The notes under the pieces: model-generated
What the model saw: the letters and a program-made list of their open reading frames with translations, nothing else
Databases searched by the model: none
What the model was told of the DNA's origin: nothing
In this document: positions 10,607 to 19,668 of the stretch, piece after piece
How positions within the stretch are numbered: position 1 is the stretch's first letter
Layout of the letters: every line of letters starts with the position of its first letter
Made by a program: the position numbers and the translations under genes
Source of the DNA: Borreliella valaisiana VS116
Lineage (GTDB): Bacteria > Spirochaetota > Spirochaetia > Borreliales > Borreliaceae
Length of the DNA stretch: 64,000 nucleotides
NCBI RefSeq assembly: GCF_000170955.2
Contig: NZ_ABCY02000001.1
Location: 614,194-678,193, forward strand
Direction of reading: 5' to 3'

Positions 10607-12163
10607 TTGGCTATTTTTTTTAAAAACAAATATTTTTATTTAAGCTTAATTTTTATTATTTTTTTATTTTTATTTGTTTTTTCTGGATTTTTATTTTATT
10701 CAAAGCCAATTATTTATGAAATATCTCCAATTCCCACTTCACACAAGGATGTTATTGTTATTAAAGGAAATAATTTAGGTTATAATACAGGTGAGATTAA
10801 TATTAATAATAATTATTTGGTTAAAAGTAGTATCATTAGTTGGAATAATACTGAAATAGCTTTTAAAATTACAGATGAAGTAAATTCTGGACTTATTTTT
10901 GTAAAAAGTGAAAGCGGAACTAGCAACGAGCTTTTTCTTGTTATTAGTAGACAAGTTCCTGTTAAGCTTAATAGAGAAAATATACCTTTTATTTTTTCAG
11001 AGGAGAAAATAATTTTAAATGCGAATTCTTCAACTTTATTACAAGGTATGAATTTGTTTTCACATTCTAGTACTATTAAAATTTTTCTTGAAACTAAGGA
11101 CAAACTTTATACAATTTTACCCCAAAATATTTTAGATGTTTCTGAGAATAGGGTGGAATTTATTTCTCCTAAAACTTTAAATTCTGGCGGGCAGCTTTAT
11201 GTTTTATTGGACAGTCTTAAAAGCAATAAAGTTCCGTTTTCTGTTAAAGATGATTTTTTTAAGTGGATTTTGTATGATTCAAAAGAGTTTACAATAATTG
11301 AAGAAATTTATTTTACTCAAGATATTAGTAATAATTTTGATTCAAATCCTGAAGATATTAATTTTAATATTTTCTATTTAAGGCCAATTGAGAATGAGCG
11401 TCAAAAAATTACAGAGTGCGGTGATGATTGTCTTGATTTTAATATTGGTAATTTATTTTTTGAAAACCTTAAGACAAATAAATTTATTTTTGAGACTAAG
11501 GTAAAGACGCATAAACTTAATTTGGAATTTTTGGATACTAAATATTTAGAAAGTATTGAGATCAATAAGAGTATTAACAATCAAGAATACAAAACGTATG
11601 TTCAAGACAAAAAAAAAGATTATTTATCTTACAACTCTGTTGATTTAATATCGTTAGATTCTCTAATTTTATCTATGACTGCTGGGAATAATTCGGTTTA
11701 TAAATTGGCTAAAGCAATTATTGATGTTTTGATTTCAAATTTTAAAATTGTTGAGAATAATTTAAGCTTAAAGGATTCTATTAAAGAGAGAAAAATTTCA
11801 TCTAGCAATTTAATAATTCTTACTAATTTATTATTTTTAAAGTACGAGATTCCTCTAAGAAATATAGTTGGACTTTACTATGATTCTAATTCTCTTAAAT
11901 TGAATGAGCATTTTTGGTTTGAATTTTTTTTGCCTGGGGTTGGTTTTGTGTATTTTGATATAATAAATGCAGTATTATGTAAGGATAGCTCTAAGTATTT
12001 TTTAAATATGTCTGAGAACTATATTCAATATGGGTGCAAAGAAGACTATGATAAAAATGAATTTTTTGATGGATATTTAGATTCTGGTTTTTTAAAGTAT
12101 AAAAGCTTGACTAATGGATCGTATTCTTTAATGTATAGGTTTGTTTTGGAGGATAATTTTTAA
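10607..12163 (+). CDS. Membrane-anchored IPT/TIG and transglutaminase-fold protein
   Basis: A 518-residue protein that I do not recognise as functionally characterised. It starts with TTG at 10607, three bases after the cysS stop; AAAAGAGG eight bases upstream supports this start. Residues about 7-30 form one membrane segment or uncleaved signal. Residues about 34-110 look like an IPT/TIG immunoglobulin-like domain ([19 protein letters not shown], then NNLGYN). Near the C-terminus, residues about 395-450 match the transglutaminase-like core: [19 protein letters not shown], then EHFWFEFF with its His, then FVYFDIIN with its Asp. The expected nucleophilic Cys is absent (ISSSNLIIL in its place), so it is probably non-catalytic. 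Likely faces the periplasm. Confidence 0.85.
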   Translation: MAIFFKNKYFYLSLIFIIFLFLFVFSGFLFYSKPIIYEISPIPTSHKDVIVIKGNNLGYNTGEININNNYLVKSSIISWNNTEIAFKITDEVNSGLIFVKSESGTSNELFLVISRQVPVKLNRENIPFIFSEEKIILNANSSTLLQGMNLFSHSSTIKIFLETKDKLYTILPQNILDVSENRVEFISPKTLNSGGQLYVLLDSLKSNKVPFSVKDDFFKWILYDSKEFTIIEEIYFTQDISNNFDSNPEDINFNIFYLRPIENERQKITECGDDCLDFNIGNLFFENLKTNKFIFETKVKTHKLNLEFLDTKYLESIEINKSINNQEYKTYVQDKKKDYLSYNSVDLISLDSLILSMTAGNNSVYKLAKAIIDVLISNFKIVENNLSLKDSIKERKISSSNLIILTNLLFLKYEIPLRNIVGLYYDSNSLKLNEHFWFEFFLPGVGFVYFDIINAVLCKDSSKYFLNMSENYIQYGCKEDYDKNEFFDGYLDSGFLKYKSLTNGSYSLMYRFVLEDNF

Positions 12164-13416
12164 TGAGAGATGATCAAATATTTGGTTTAATTGAGAAAGA
12201 GAGGTTAAGAGAAAAAGAACATATTGAGCTTATTGCGTCTGAAAATTTTACATCTTTAGAAATAAGGCAGGCTGTTGGGAGTATTTTAACTAATAAGTAT
12301 GCAGAAGGGTATCCTTTGAATCGATATTATGGCGGATGTTCTTTTATTGACGAGATTGAAACTTTGGCAATTTCAAGAGCAAAAGAGCTTTTTGGTGCAA
12401 ATTATGTCAATGTTCAACCTCATAGCGGATCTCAGGCTAACATGGCTGCCATAATGGCTCTTATTAACCCGGGTGACAGGATTCTTGGCATGCAATTGTC
12501 TCATGGGGGGCATTTAACCCATGGTAGTAGGATAAATTTTTCCGGCATATTTTTTAATACCTATTTTTATGGTGTTTCTAGAGACTCTGAGCTTATTGAT
12601 TATGATGAGGTTCTTAAAATAGCTAGAGATTGTAGACCAAATTTAATAATAGCCGGAGCTTCTTCTTATTCAAGAGAAATTGATTTTAAAAAATTTAGAG
12701 AAATAGCAGATGATGTTTCTGCGTATCTTTTGTGCGATATTGCTCATATTGCAGGCCTTATTGTTGCCGGTTTTCATAATTCTTCGATTGATGTAGCACA
12801 TCTTACTACAAGTACTACGCATAAAACTTTAAGAGGCCCAAGAGGTGGAATGATACTTTCTGGAAAAGATTTTAACAAATTGTTAAATTTTAATGGGAAA
12901 GAGAGGGCTTTGTCTAGTGCTGTCAATTCTACAGTTTTTCCCGGAACTCAAGGGGGTCCTTTAGTTCATGTTATTGCGGGCAAGGCTATTGCATTCAGAG
13001 AGGCTCTTCAAGAAAATTTTAAAGAATACATTGCTAATGTAATAAAAAATACTAAAGTTATGGCCGAATATTTTAAATCGGAAGGATTTCGGATTGTCAG
13101 TGGAGGTACAGATAATCATTTATTTTTGGTTGATCTAAGTAGCTTGGATCTTACGGGTGCTGATGCTGAGAAATTGCTTGAGGGTGTAAATATTACTTTA
13201 AATAAAAATGCTATTCCTTTTGACAAAAAAAGCCCTTCTGTGGCTTCTGGTATTAGAATTGGAGGTGCTGCGATTACTTCTAGGGGTTTAAATGAAAGTG
13301 ATTCTTTAAATGTTGCTAAATTTATTGTTAGAGCTTTAAAGGCAAAGTCTGATATTGAATTAAAACAAATAAAAAAGGAAGTTGTAAGATTTATTAGAGA
13401 TTTTGACATGCCTTAA
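12163..13416 (+). CDS. glyA: Serine hydroxymethyltransferase
   Basis: PLP enzyme interconverting serine and glycine with transfer of the one-carbon unit to tetrahydrofolate; 417 residues, normal bacterial length. The PLP-binding lysine is in [15 protein letters not shown] near residue 221, and the substrate-binding start IELIASENF and the [11 protein letters not shown] loop are intact. The gene begins at an overlapping TAATG junction with the upstream gene (shared A at 12163), with TTGGAGGA ten bases upstream, so translation is probably coupled. Confidence 0.97.
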   Translation: MRDDQIFGLIEKERLREKEHIELIASENFTSLEIRQAVGSILTNKYAEGYPLNRYYGGCSFIDEIETLAISRAKELFGANYVNVQPHSGSQANMAAIMALINPGDRILGMQLSHGGHLTHGSRINFSGIFFNTYFYGVSRDSELIDYDEVLKIARDCRPNLIIAGASSYSREIDFKKFREIADDVSAYLLCDIAHIAGLIVAGFHNSSIDVAHLTTSTTHKTLRGPRGGMILSGKDFNKLLNFNGKERALSSAVNSTVFPGTQGGPLVHVIAGKAIAFREALQENFKEYIANVIKNTKVMAEYFKSEGFRIVSGGTDNHLFLVDLSSLDLTGADAEKLLEGVNITLNKNAIPFDKKSPSVASGIRIGGAAITSRGLNESDSLNVAKFIVRALKAKSDIELKQIKKEVVRFIRDFDMP

Positions 13417-13442
13417 TTATGTTTGGAGGTTATGATTAATAA

Positions 13443-14195
13443 ATGCCAAGCTTAATTAGAATGTTTTTTTTAGTGTTGTTGTTTATTTTTATTTTTAATC
13501 CCATTTTAATAGGAATGCTTTTTATATTATTTCCTTTTGTTTTGATATTACTTAGCTTTTTAGGTGTTTTTAGAATATATTTTACAAGAGATTATTCATA
13601 TTCTAGGTCTAGAGAGTTTGAATTTTACAAACTTTCTTTTTTATTAATGGCTAAATTATTATCTATTTTGGGAACTGTAACGGGAGAACAGCTAAGTTAT
13701 GTAAATTTCATTATCAATTCTTTGAATTTGTCTGAACGTGGCAAATCAGAATTGTATACTATCTTTCATTCTGCTATTACTAAGAATAATAATGCGGATA
13801 AAATTTTGTATACTCTTAAGCTTGGATATTTTCAACATAAAGATCTTTTTATATGGCTTTTTGCTTCTCTTAAAGAAATTAATAGACTTTCTAGGTATAA
13901 AAACTTGGAAGCTGAAAAATTTATTTCTTATGTTGGTGTGTTCCTTGAACTTGAATCTGATGGTTATGAAGCTTATAAAGATATTAATATTAAAATCGTA
14001 AATCCTTACAGTGTTTTAGGATTAACCTATAGTGCTAGTGATGACGAGCTTAAAAAGGCTTATAAAAGCCTTGTTATAAAATATCATCCTGATAAGTTTG
14101 CAAATGATCCGGTAAGGCAAAAAGATGCAAATGATAAATTTATTAAAATTCAAGATGCTTATGAAAAGATTTGCAAAGAAAGAAATATTAAGTAA
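13443..14195 (+). CDS. DjlA-like membrane J-domain co-chaperone
   Basis: A 250-residue protein with a hydrophobic N-terminus (residues about 4-45, probably one or two membrane segments), a central helical region reminiscent of the TerB domain of DjlA (LSILGTVTGEQLSYVNFIIN), and a C-terminal J domain from about residue 183. That domain has the canonical HPD in IKYHPDKFAN near 214-216, which activates DnaK. Order and size fit the DjlA type and not DnaJ: there is no G/F-rich or zinc domain. GGAGG lies 13 bases before the chosen ATG, somewhat far. The ATG at 13432 is too close to that site and opens only a 7-codon frame. Followed by a strong bidirectional terminator. Confidence 0.85.
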   Translation: MPSLIRMFFLVLLFIFIFNPILIGMLFILFPFVLILLSFLGVFRIYFTRDYSYSRSREFEFYKLSFLLMAKLLSILGTVTGEQLSYVNFIINSLNLSERGKSELYTIFHSAITKNNNADKILYTLKLGYFQHKDLFIWLFASLKEINRLSRYKNLEAEKFISYVGVFLELESDGYEAYKDINIKIVNPYSVLGLTYSASDDELKKAYKSLVIKYHPDKFANDPVRQKDANDKFIKIQDAYEKICKERNIK

Positions 14196-14224
14196 TAATT
14201 GATTAATTTGGTTTTAAGTATAAA

Positions 14225-14249
14225 AAAAGAAGGGCAAAGCCCTTCTTTT
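14225..14249. terminator. Bidirectional rho-independent terminator
   Basis: Perfect 11-bp stem AAAAGAAGGGC / GCCCTTCTTTT (14225-14235 and 14239-14249) with a 3-nt loop, flanked by A-run and T-run. It lies between the convergent J-domain gene and p66 and has a uridine tract in both directions. This is the most G/C-rich hairpin in the window. Confidence 0.92.
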
Positions 14250-14253
14250 ACTG

Positions 14254-16119
14254 TTAGCTACCACTGTAGGCCACTTTGAATTGCAAGAAAGCACTACCAA
14301 TAGCGGCATTATTTGCGTTTTTATTAGCAAGTTCTATAATATTATTTGAATCCCATCCAATAGAAATTGTTGTAAATCTTATTAGTTTTTCAAGGCTAAG
14401 GCCTGTTTTCAAATAAATTTTTGTAGCATCGCTTGAGATCTTATTAGAAGGTCCTAAAAGGTATGCTCCAATATAGGGTATTACATACGCTTCTGTTGAA
14501 ATGGATTCTATTGGAATCGCATAATCAAGATATAAAGCCACACCGAGTTTCATTGCGTCTTCAAATGTTAGATTGGGAGTTGCAGCTTTTGCGCTGCTTG
14601 TTGAATCTTTTCTATCTTTATTGTTTGCATTAGCACTTGAGCTTGCTGTAGGATAGTTTTCTACAGATTTTTGTCTTAAAATATCATAAAGACCGATAGA
14701 TGTTATCCATCCTAGTCCATTTATAAGTCCTTTTTTATTGTCTTCATAGCTTGAAATTTCAACATTTAAGCTTTGAAATGCATTTTCGGATATAGTTTTT
14801 AATCTTTTTTCTGTATCTTTGGATCTGTAAAGATTTTGTCCATAGCTTATTCCTAATGCAACTCCAGATTTTTTGTCTTGTTCTCCAAATAGTCTTGTAT
14901 TGTATGAATCAGATCCCTTAATCTTCCAAGATTCTTTTTCACCAGTGTCTTTATTCCAAATAAGGCCTATGCTTGCTCCTGTTGAAAATGCAATGCCAAG
15001 TTCTTTACTTTTACTGAAATTAAGAGCATTGCTATTTGGATCAAATATATCCTCGCCTTTTTTGCTAGGATCTGAGGATATTCCTTTTTTGAAATTTGCT
15101 GCTTTTGAGATGTGTCCAAATACAGAAAAATCGCTTGCGAAAGGATCTATTCCTAAATCAGTACCCATTTGTAAAATAAGATAGGTATTTTTATTGTTGA
15201 TTTTTGTTAATCCAAGTTTATATTGAGCTCCAAAAGATGCTAAAATTGCAGAATTTGATAAAGTTGGACTAAGTAAATCGTTGTCAACTACGGATTTATC
15301 TTTTAAAGAGTATGTTATTGATGAATTATTAAATGTTTCGTTTCCATAAGCTCCTGATAAGCCAAAATTTAATTCAAAAGGTGTTTCTGCAATTACAGAT
15401 TGAGCATCTTCATTTTGATCTAGTATATTTTTTATTGGCTTCCATGTTGCTTGAATTCCATAAAGTATTCCTCTATAGGTTTTATTGTATGGGGTGTCTT
15501 TATCATTCTCTTGATTTCTATTACCTGTGCCTGTTCCCCCCATTGCAAATGTAAGGTCGAGTTGTGGGAGTTTGTATCCCAGTTGAATTGTTCCTATTTG
15601 CTTAGAAGTGCCTCTTGCAAGAATTGTCCCTCTTACTGCTCTATCATTGCTTGGAAATCCGTAGTAAGTGCTTTTGAATCCAGTCATAGGCGCAAAACTA
15701 AATAAAGATTCTTTATTAAAGTCAAAATCTGTCATAGTACTTATTTTAATAAAGAAATCGTATATATTAATTTGTGCTGTTATATCTCCTACGTCAATTT
15801 TGAATTGTTCGCCTTTTTTGCCTTCTGCTTTTAATGCAAGATCTTCTACCTTAATGTAAGCTGAGAATGGATCATCTTTGCCTAATTCGGGATTAGCTTC
15901 AAATGGTTTAAGTTTAATAGTAATTTTGCTTTTGTTTTCAAACCCAGGAACAAGCTCATCTATGTCTAATCTGAATTCACTCGTGTTTTCAAATCCAAAT
16001 GTAGGTATCCATGGGTTTATTTTAAATATATCTTTTTCCTTTAATTCGTCTGCTGCTGCAAATATTGCTACAGATGTAGTTAAAAATATAATTAATTTAT
16101 ATAAAATATGGTTTTTCAT
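14254..16119 (-). CDS. p66: Outer-membrane porin and integrin-binding protein P66
   Basis: P66 (Oms66) is a surface-exposed channel protein of Lyme borreliae that also binds beta-3 integrins. 621 residues with a signal peptide MKNHILYKLIIFLTTSVAIF and cleavage probably near residues 20-23. The mature protein is rich in alternating beta-strand-like segments and ends in KVAYSGS, typical of an outer-membrane barrel. Recognition rests on extensive similarity to the protein as I remember it. A hydrophilic stretch of low complexity (SSSANANNKDRKDSTSSAKA, residues about 490-510) is where orthologues vary. AGGAAGG precedes the ATG. It follows lctP on the same strand with a long palindrome between them. 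Confidence 0.97.
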   Translation of the reverse strand: MKNHILYKLIIFLTTSVAIFAAADELKEKDIFKINPWIPTFGFENTSEFRLDIDELVPGFENKSKITIKLKPFEANPELGKDDPFSAYIKVEDLALKAEGKKGEQFKIDVGDITAQINIYDFFIKISTMTDFDFNKESLFSFAPMTGFKSTYYGFPSNDRAVRGTILARGTSKQIGTIQLGYKLPQLDLTFAMGGTGTGNRNQENDKDTPYNKTYRGILYGIQATWKPIKNILDQNEDAQSVIAETPFELNFGLSGAYGNETFNNSSITYSLKDKSVVDNDLLSPTLSNSAILASFGAQYKLGLTKINNKNTYLILQMGTDLGIDPFASDFSVFGHISKAANFKKGISSDPSKKGEDIFDPNSNALNFSKSKELGIAFSTGASIGLIWNKDTGEKESWKIKGSDSYNTRLFGEQDKKSGVALGISYGQNLYRSKDTEKRLKTISENAFQSLNVEISSYEDNKKGLINGLGWITSIGLYDILRQKSVENYPTASSSANANNKDRKDSTSSAKAATPNLTFEDAMKLGVALYLDYAIPIESISTEAYVIPYIGAYLLGPSNKISSDATKIYLKTGLSLEKLIRFTTISIGWDSNNIIELANKNANNAAIGSAFLQFKVAYSGS

Positions 16120-16183
16120 AATTATACCTTCCTGTTGTAACTATAAACTTTTTATTAGTTATAGTTATTAATTAAACGTATTA

Positions 16184-16244
16184 ATAAATATATTATATAC
16201 ATGCTATTATATACAATATAATAGCATGTATATAATATATTTAT
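16184..16244. repeat. Perfect 29-bp inverted repeat with 3-nt loop, upstream of p66
   Basis: Arms 16184-16212 and 16216-16244 are exact reverse complements; the loop is ACA. It lies 65 bp before the p66 ATG and about 130 bp after the lctP stop, both genes being on the minus strand. It may be the lctP terminator, an operator in the p66 promoter or a structured p66 leader. The arms are mostly A/T with a GC pair set (CATGC) toward the middle, and there is no uridine tract directly after it in the minus direction. Confidence 0.9.
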
Positions 16245-16313
16245 AATATTAAAATCTTGGATAAAAATTCAAGAGCACATTATTATTTTGTTACTTTTAT
16301 ATTATTCAAACCT

Positions 16314-16353
16314 ATAAATAAGATTAATTTTATTATCAATTAATCTTATTTAT
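16314..16353 (-). terminator. Probable lctP terminator hairpin
   Basis: Perfect 16-bp inverted repeat ATAAATAAGATTAATT / AATTAATCTTATTTAT (16314-16329 and 16338-16353) with an 8-nt loop, 20 bases after the lctP stop codon. It is almost entirely A/T and lacks a clear uridine run, so termination is inferred mainly from its position. Confidence 0.45.
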
Positions 16354-16372
16354 TTTAAATTATTAATTTATA

Positions 16373-17881
16373 CTATACTAAATAAACTAGTAATCCTGTT
16401 ACTAAAATGTAGTATAAAGCGTAAGTTATTGTTTTTGATAAAATTTTGCCCTCTTGCCCAATTAATCCAGCAGTTGTTGTTGCTATTGTGATGTTTTGGG
16501 GAGAAATCATTTTTCCCCCAGTTGCTCCTGTTGTATTTGCTGCTGCAAGCCAGTAAGGATTTGTTCCAATATTTTCTGCCATTTGTGTTTGCAAAGGTCC
16601 AAAAAGAACATTTGAAACTGTGTCGCTTCCTGTTAAAAATGTTCCAATAGCTCCAATTAGAGGACTAAATAATGGTCCAAATTGGCCTGTTATTGTTGAA
16701 ATTCCATTAGCCAGATCTCTTATCATTCCACTGTGTGTCATTAACCTTGATATTGCAACAATACATATGATTATAAATGAAGATAATGCCATTTTTTTCA
16801 AGGTTAGTATAAATATTTTTAGTTGTTTTAATATTGGGACTCCTCGTATTGAGTATGATATTATTGTTGCAAGTACAATCAAGAAGCCCGGAGAGATAAT
16901 CCATTTAAAGTGTAGGGGATTTGCTTCTGGATAAATGCTAATAGTGCTTTGAAAAGTTTTTAGGTATTCGTGAATTTTGTTAAAAAGAGGAGATACAAGT
17001 ATTATAAATACTACTATTAAAATGTAGGGTGAGCAAGCAGTAATTCCTTTTGATAGGGGTATTATGTTTTTATTTTTGCTTTGCTGATTGTGCTTATCTT
17101 TATTTGCAAAAAATTTTGCATAAACTATTGTTATTGTCATAGAAAGGATGCTTCCAAGGATTGCAGGAAGTTCTGGCCCTAAAGTTTTTGATATGAATAC
17201 TTGAGATATTGCCATTGACATTCCTGATAATAGGGTGAGAAGGAATACCCCTTTTAATCCTTTAATGCTTCCTTCTGTAAGAATTACTAATACAAAAGGT
17301 ATTGTTAGGGTTGGAAGTATTAGTTGTAATGCAATCTCAGATGAAACGGTGTTAACATCTAAGTTAGTTGCTTGAGCTAAAGATATTATAGGAATCCCCA
17401 CAGATCCATAAGCAGTTGATGAAGTATTCATTATTAAACAAATTAAGCAGGCAAAAAACGGTTCAAATCCCATTGCTATTAATATTGATACAGGGATTGC
17501 AACAGCAGTTCCATATCCAGCAACTCCTTCTAGAAAATTCCCAAATCCCCATGCTACTAGCAAGACTATAATTCTTTTATCAGAAGATACGTTTGATAAA
17601 ATGTTTTTAATAGTTTCTATATCTTTTTGATCTTCTGACATTTTGTATGTAAATATGGCAGCAATAATTACGGTTGCTATTGGCCATATTCCCATTAAGG
17701 CGCCTTCAAGCATTGCAAGACTTGTGTTTAGTATTCCCAAGTTTTTATAAAATATAACTATAGCAACAGTTGTTATTAATGATATAGGTATTACATAGTA
17801 AGCAGGTTTTTTTATTATGCCAAGGCCAATAATTATTAGGATTATTGGTATCAAAGCTGCCATAAAATCATAAAAATTCAT
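16373..17881 (-). CDS. lctP: L-lactate permease (LctP family)
   Basis: Lactate:proton symporter of the inner membrane, about 502 residues with 12 or more hydrophobic segments. Family signatures include GFGNFLEGVAGYGTAVAIP, the NTSSTAYGSVGIPI region, and GAIGTFLTGSDTVSNVLFGP with ANTTGATGGKMISPQNI near the end. I use the ATG at 17881 and not the upstream ATG at 17923, because AAGGAG lies nine bases before it and MNFYDFMAALIPI matches the family start. Borrelia ferments sugars to lactate, so the transporter probably works in lactate export. Divergent from dacA. Confidence 0.95.
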   Translation of the reverse strand: MNFYDFMAALIPIILIIIGLGIIKKPAYYVIPISLITTVAIVIFYKNLGILNTSLAMLEGALMGIWPIATVIIAAIFTYKMSEDQKDIETIKNILSNVSSDKRIIVLLVAWGFGNFLEGVAGYGTAVAIPVSILIAMGFEPFFACLICLIMNTSSTAYGSVGIPIISLAQATNLDVNTVSSEIALQLILPTLTIPFVLVILTEGSIKGLKGVFLLTLLSGMSMAISQVFISKTLGPELPAILGSILSMTITIVYAKFFANKDKHNQQSKNKNIIPLSKGITACSPYILIVVFIILVSPLFNKIHEYLKTFQSTISIYPEANPLHFKWIISPGFLIVLATIISYSIRGVPILKQLKIFILTLKKMALSSFIIICIVAISRLMTHSGMIRDLANGISTITGQFGPLFSPLIGAIGTFLTGSDTVSNVLFGPLQTQMAENIGTNPYWLAAANTTGATGGKMISPQNITIATTTAGLIGQEGKILSKTITYALYYILVTGLLVYLV

Positions 17882-17952
17882 AAAAAATGACTCCTTTTTA
17901 ATTGTATTATAATTAACAATCAATAAATAATATATAATTTTAATATTACAAC

Positions 17953-19158
17953 ATGAATAGTAGCTGTGTTATTGAAAAATTGTTATTAACTTTATTTTTT
18001 AATTTTTTTCTGCTTTGTGGTGATCTTTTTGCAGTTAATTTAGCGGATATTAATGAATTATCAAGGCATGCAAAATCAATAGTTTTAATGGACTTTGATA
18101 CTAAGCGGATACTTTATTCTAAAAAGCCCAATTTGGTTTTTCCCCCAGCATCGCTTACAAAGATTGTTACAATTTATACTGCATTAATTGAGGCTGAAAA
18201 GCGAAATATAAAATTAAAAAACATAGTTCCTATTAGTGATGCTGCTTCATATTATAATGCACCCTTGAATTCTTCTTTAATGTTTTTAGAAAAAGGTCAA
18301 ATTGTTAATTTTGAAGAGATTTTAAAGGGACTTTCAGTTTCGTCGGGCAATGATGCTGCTATTGCTATTGCTGAGTTTGTAGTGGGTGATGTAAATAGCT
18401 TTGTTAATTTGATGAATATTAATGCTTTAAATTTAGGACTTTTTAATATGCATTTTGTTGAACCTTCTGGATATAGCAATGAGAATAAAATTACAGCACT
18501 AGATATGGCTTTTTTTGCAAAATCTTATATAGAAAAATTCAAATTTATGCTTAATATTCATTCTTTAGAGTATTTTGTTTATCCAAAAAGTAAAAATTTG
18601 GGAATTACTTTATCATCAAAATTTTTAAACTTAAAACAAAAAAATGCTAATTTATTAATATCTGAATATCCTTATTCAGATGGTCTTAAAACCGGATACA
18701 TTAGGGAATCGGGATTAAATATTATTGCTACTGCTTTAAAGGGTGAGAGAAGATTAATAGCGGTTGTATTGGGGGTTAAAAAAGGAATTAATGGATCTGG
18801 AGAGAAGATTAGAGCTTTAATTGCAAAAAATTTATTTGAGTATGGATTTAATGAATATTCTAAATTTCCTTTAATAGTAAAATTACAAGAAAAAGTCTAT
18901 AATGGTACAGTAGATACAGTTGCTCTTTTTTCTAAAGAGCCTTTTTATTATGTTTTGACTAAAGATGAATTTGATAAAATTAATATAAGTTATACTGTTG
19001 ATAAGTTGGTTGCTCCCCTTAGTGGGGATATGCCTGTTGGGAGGGCTATGATTTTTTTAGAAAAGGAAAAAATAGGGGATGTTGCTTTGTTTAGTAGTAA
19101 AGTAAATAAATTAGGGTTTTGGCAAGGCCTTTATAAGAGTTTTAGAAATTTTTTTTAA
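17953..19158 (+). CDS. dacA: D-alanyl-D-alanine carboxypeptidase (low-mass penicillin-binding protein)
   Basis: Serine DD-peptidase trimming the last D-Ala of peptidoglycan stem peptides, 401 residues. All three active-site boxes are present: SLTK at residues 67-70 in PPASLTKI, SGN in SSGNDAA near residue 131, and KTG in GLKTGYI near residue 247. An N-terminal hydrophobic signal segment (residues about 8-27) sends it to the periplasm, and an amphipathic C-terminus (WQGLYKSFRNFF) fits peripheral membrane attachment as in DacA proteins. There is no visible ribosome site before the ATG at 17953, and a TATAAT at 17933-17938 would give a leader of only about 8 nt. Confidence 0.95.
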   Translation: MNSSCVIEKLLLTLFFNFFLLCGDLFAVNLADINELSRHAKSIVLMDFDTKRILYSKKPNLVFPPASLTKIVTIYTALIEAEKRNIKLKNIVPISDAASYYNAPLNSSLMFLEKGQIVNFEEILKGLSVSSGNDAAIAIAEFVVGDVNSFVNLMNINALNLGLFNMHFVEPSGYSNENKITALDMAFFAKSYIEKFKFMLNIHSLEYFVYPKSKNLGITLSSKFLNLKQKNANLLISEYPYSDGLKTGYIRESGLNIIATALKGERRLIAVVLGVKKGINGSGEKIRALIAKNLFEYGFNEYSKFPLIVKLQEKVYNGTVDTVALFSKEPFYYVLTKDEFDKINISYTVDKLVAPLSGDMPVGRAMIFLEKEKIGDVALFSSKVNKLGFWQGLYKSFRNFF

Positions 19159-19174
19159 GAGAGTATTAAATTTT

Positions 19175-19666
19175 ATGTTAAATCATTTTAATTTTAAATT
19201 GAAACGAGATGTCACAATAATAGTTCCGGGTGAGGCTTTTGTTTCAAATAAAAGAGTTATTTCTACAATCCTTGGTTCTTGTGTTGCGGTTGTACTTTTT
19301 GATGAATCAAGTAATTTAATTGGAATGAATCATTATGTTTTAGTTAATTCAGATCTTGATATATCTCCTGCTCAAAGGGGAAGATATGGGGTTTATGCTA
19401 TTCCCATGTTAATAAATGCAATGTTAGAAAATGGAGCTAATAAAAGTAATCTTAAGGCCAAGCTTTTTGGAGGAACTAATTTTATGGCAAAAGGATCAGT
19501 TAAAGTTGGACTTGAAAATTCAGAGTTTGCTGTTAATACATTAAATAAGTATCGTATTCCAATCTTAGCTAAAGATTTTGATCAATCTAAGTCACGAAAG
19601 ATTTTTGCTTTTCCCGAAAACTTTAAAGTTATTGTAGAATATCCAGATGGAACAAAGGTTTTTTAA
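19175..19666 (+). CDS. cheD: Chemoreceptor glutamine deamidase CheD
   Basis: Deamidates specific glutamines of chemoreceptors and interacts with CheC/CheX phosphatases in other bacteria; 163 residues. The catalytic triad expected for CheD is visible: Cys36 in LGSCVAV, His53 in MNHYVL and Thr101 in LFGGTNF. The two chemoreceptors in this window are plausible substrates. It lies 16 bp after dacA and the uvrD start follows its stop after two bases, so it is part of a dacA-cheD-uvrD transcription unit. Confidence 0.95.
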   Translation: MLNHFNFKLKRDVTIIVPGEAFVSNKRVISTILGSCVAVVLFDESSNLIGMNHYVLVNSDLDISPAQRGRYGVYAIPMLINAMLENGANKSNLKAKLFGGTNFMAKGSVKVGLENSEFAVNTLNKYRIPILAKDFDQSKSRKIFAFPENFKVIVEYPDGTKVF

Positions 19667-19668
19667 TC

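Noticed and set aside
13432-13455. Seven-codon ORF before the DjlA-like gene as a leader peptide
   Set aside because: No attenuation-like structure or regulatory codons; the chance occurrence of an ATG is enough.
15333-16171. Several plus-strand ORFs antisense to p66
   Set aside because: They are shadows of the p66 reading frame with no ribosome sites or recognisable content.
16707-16904. Minus-strand ORF inside lctP in another frame
   Set aside because: Overlaps a membrane-protein gene with clear family motifs in the main frame.
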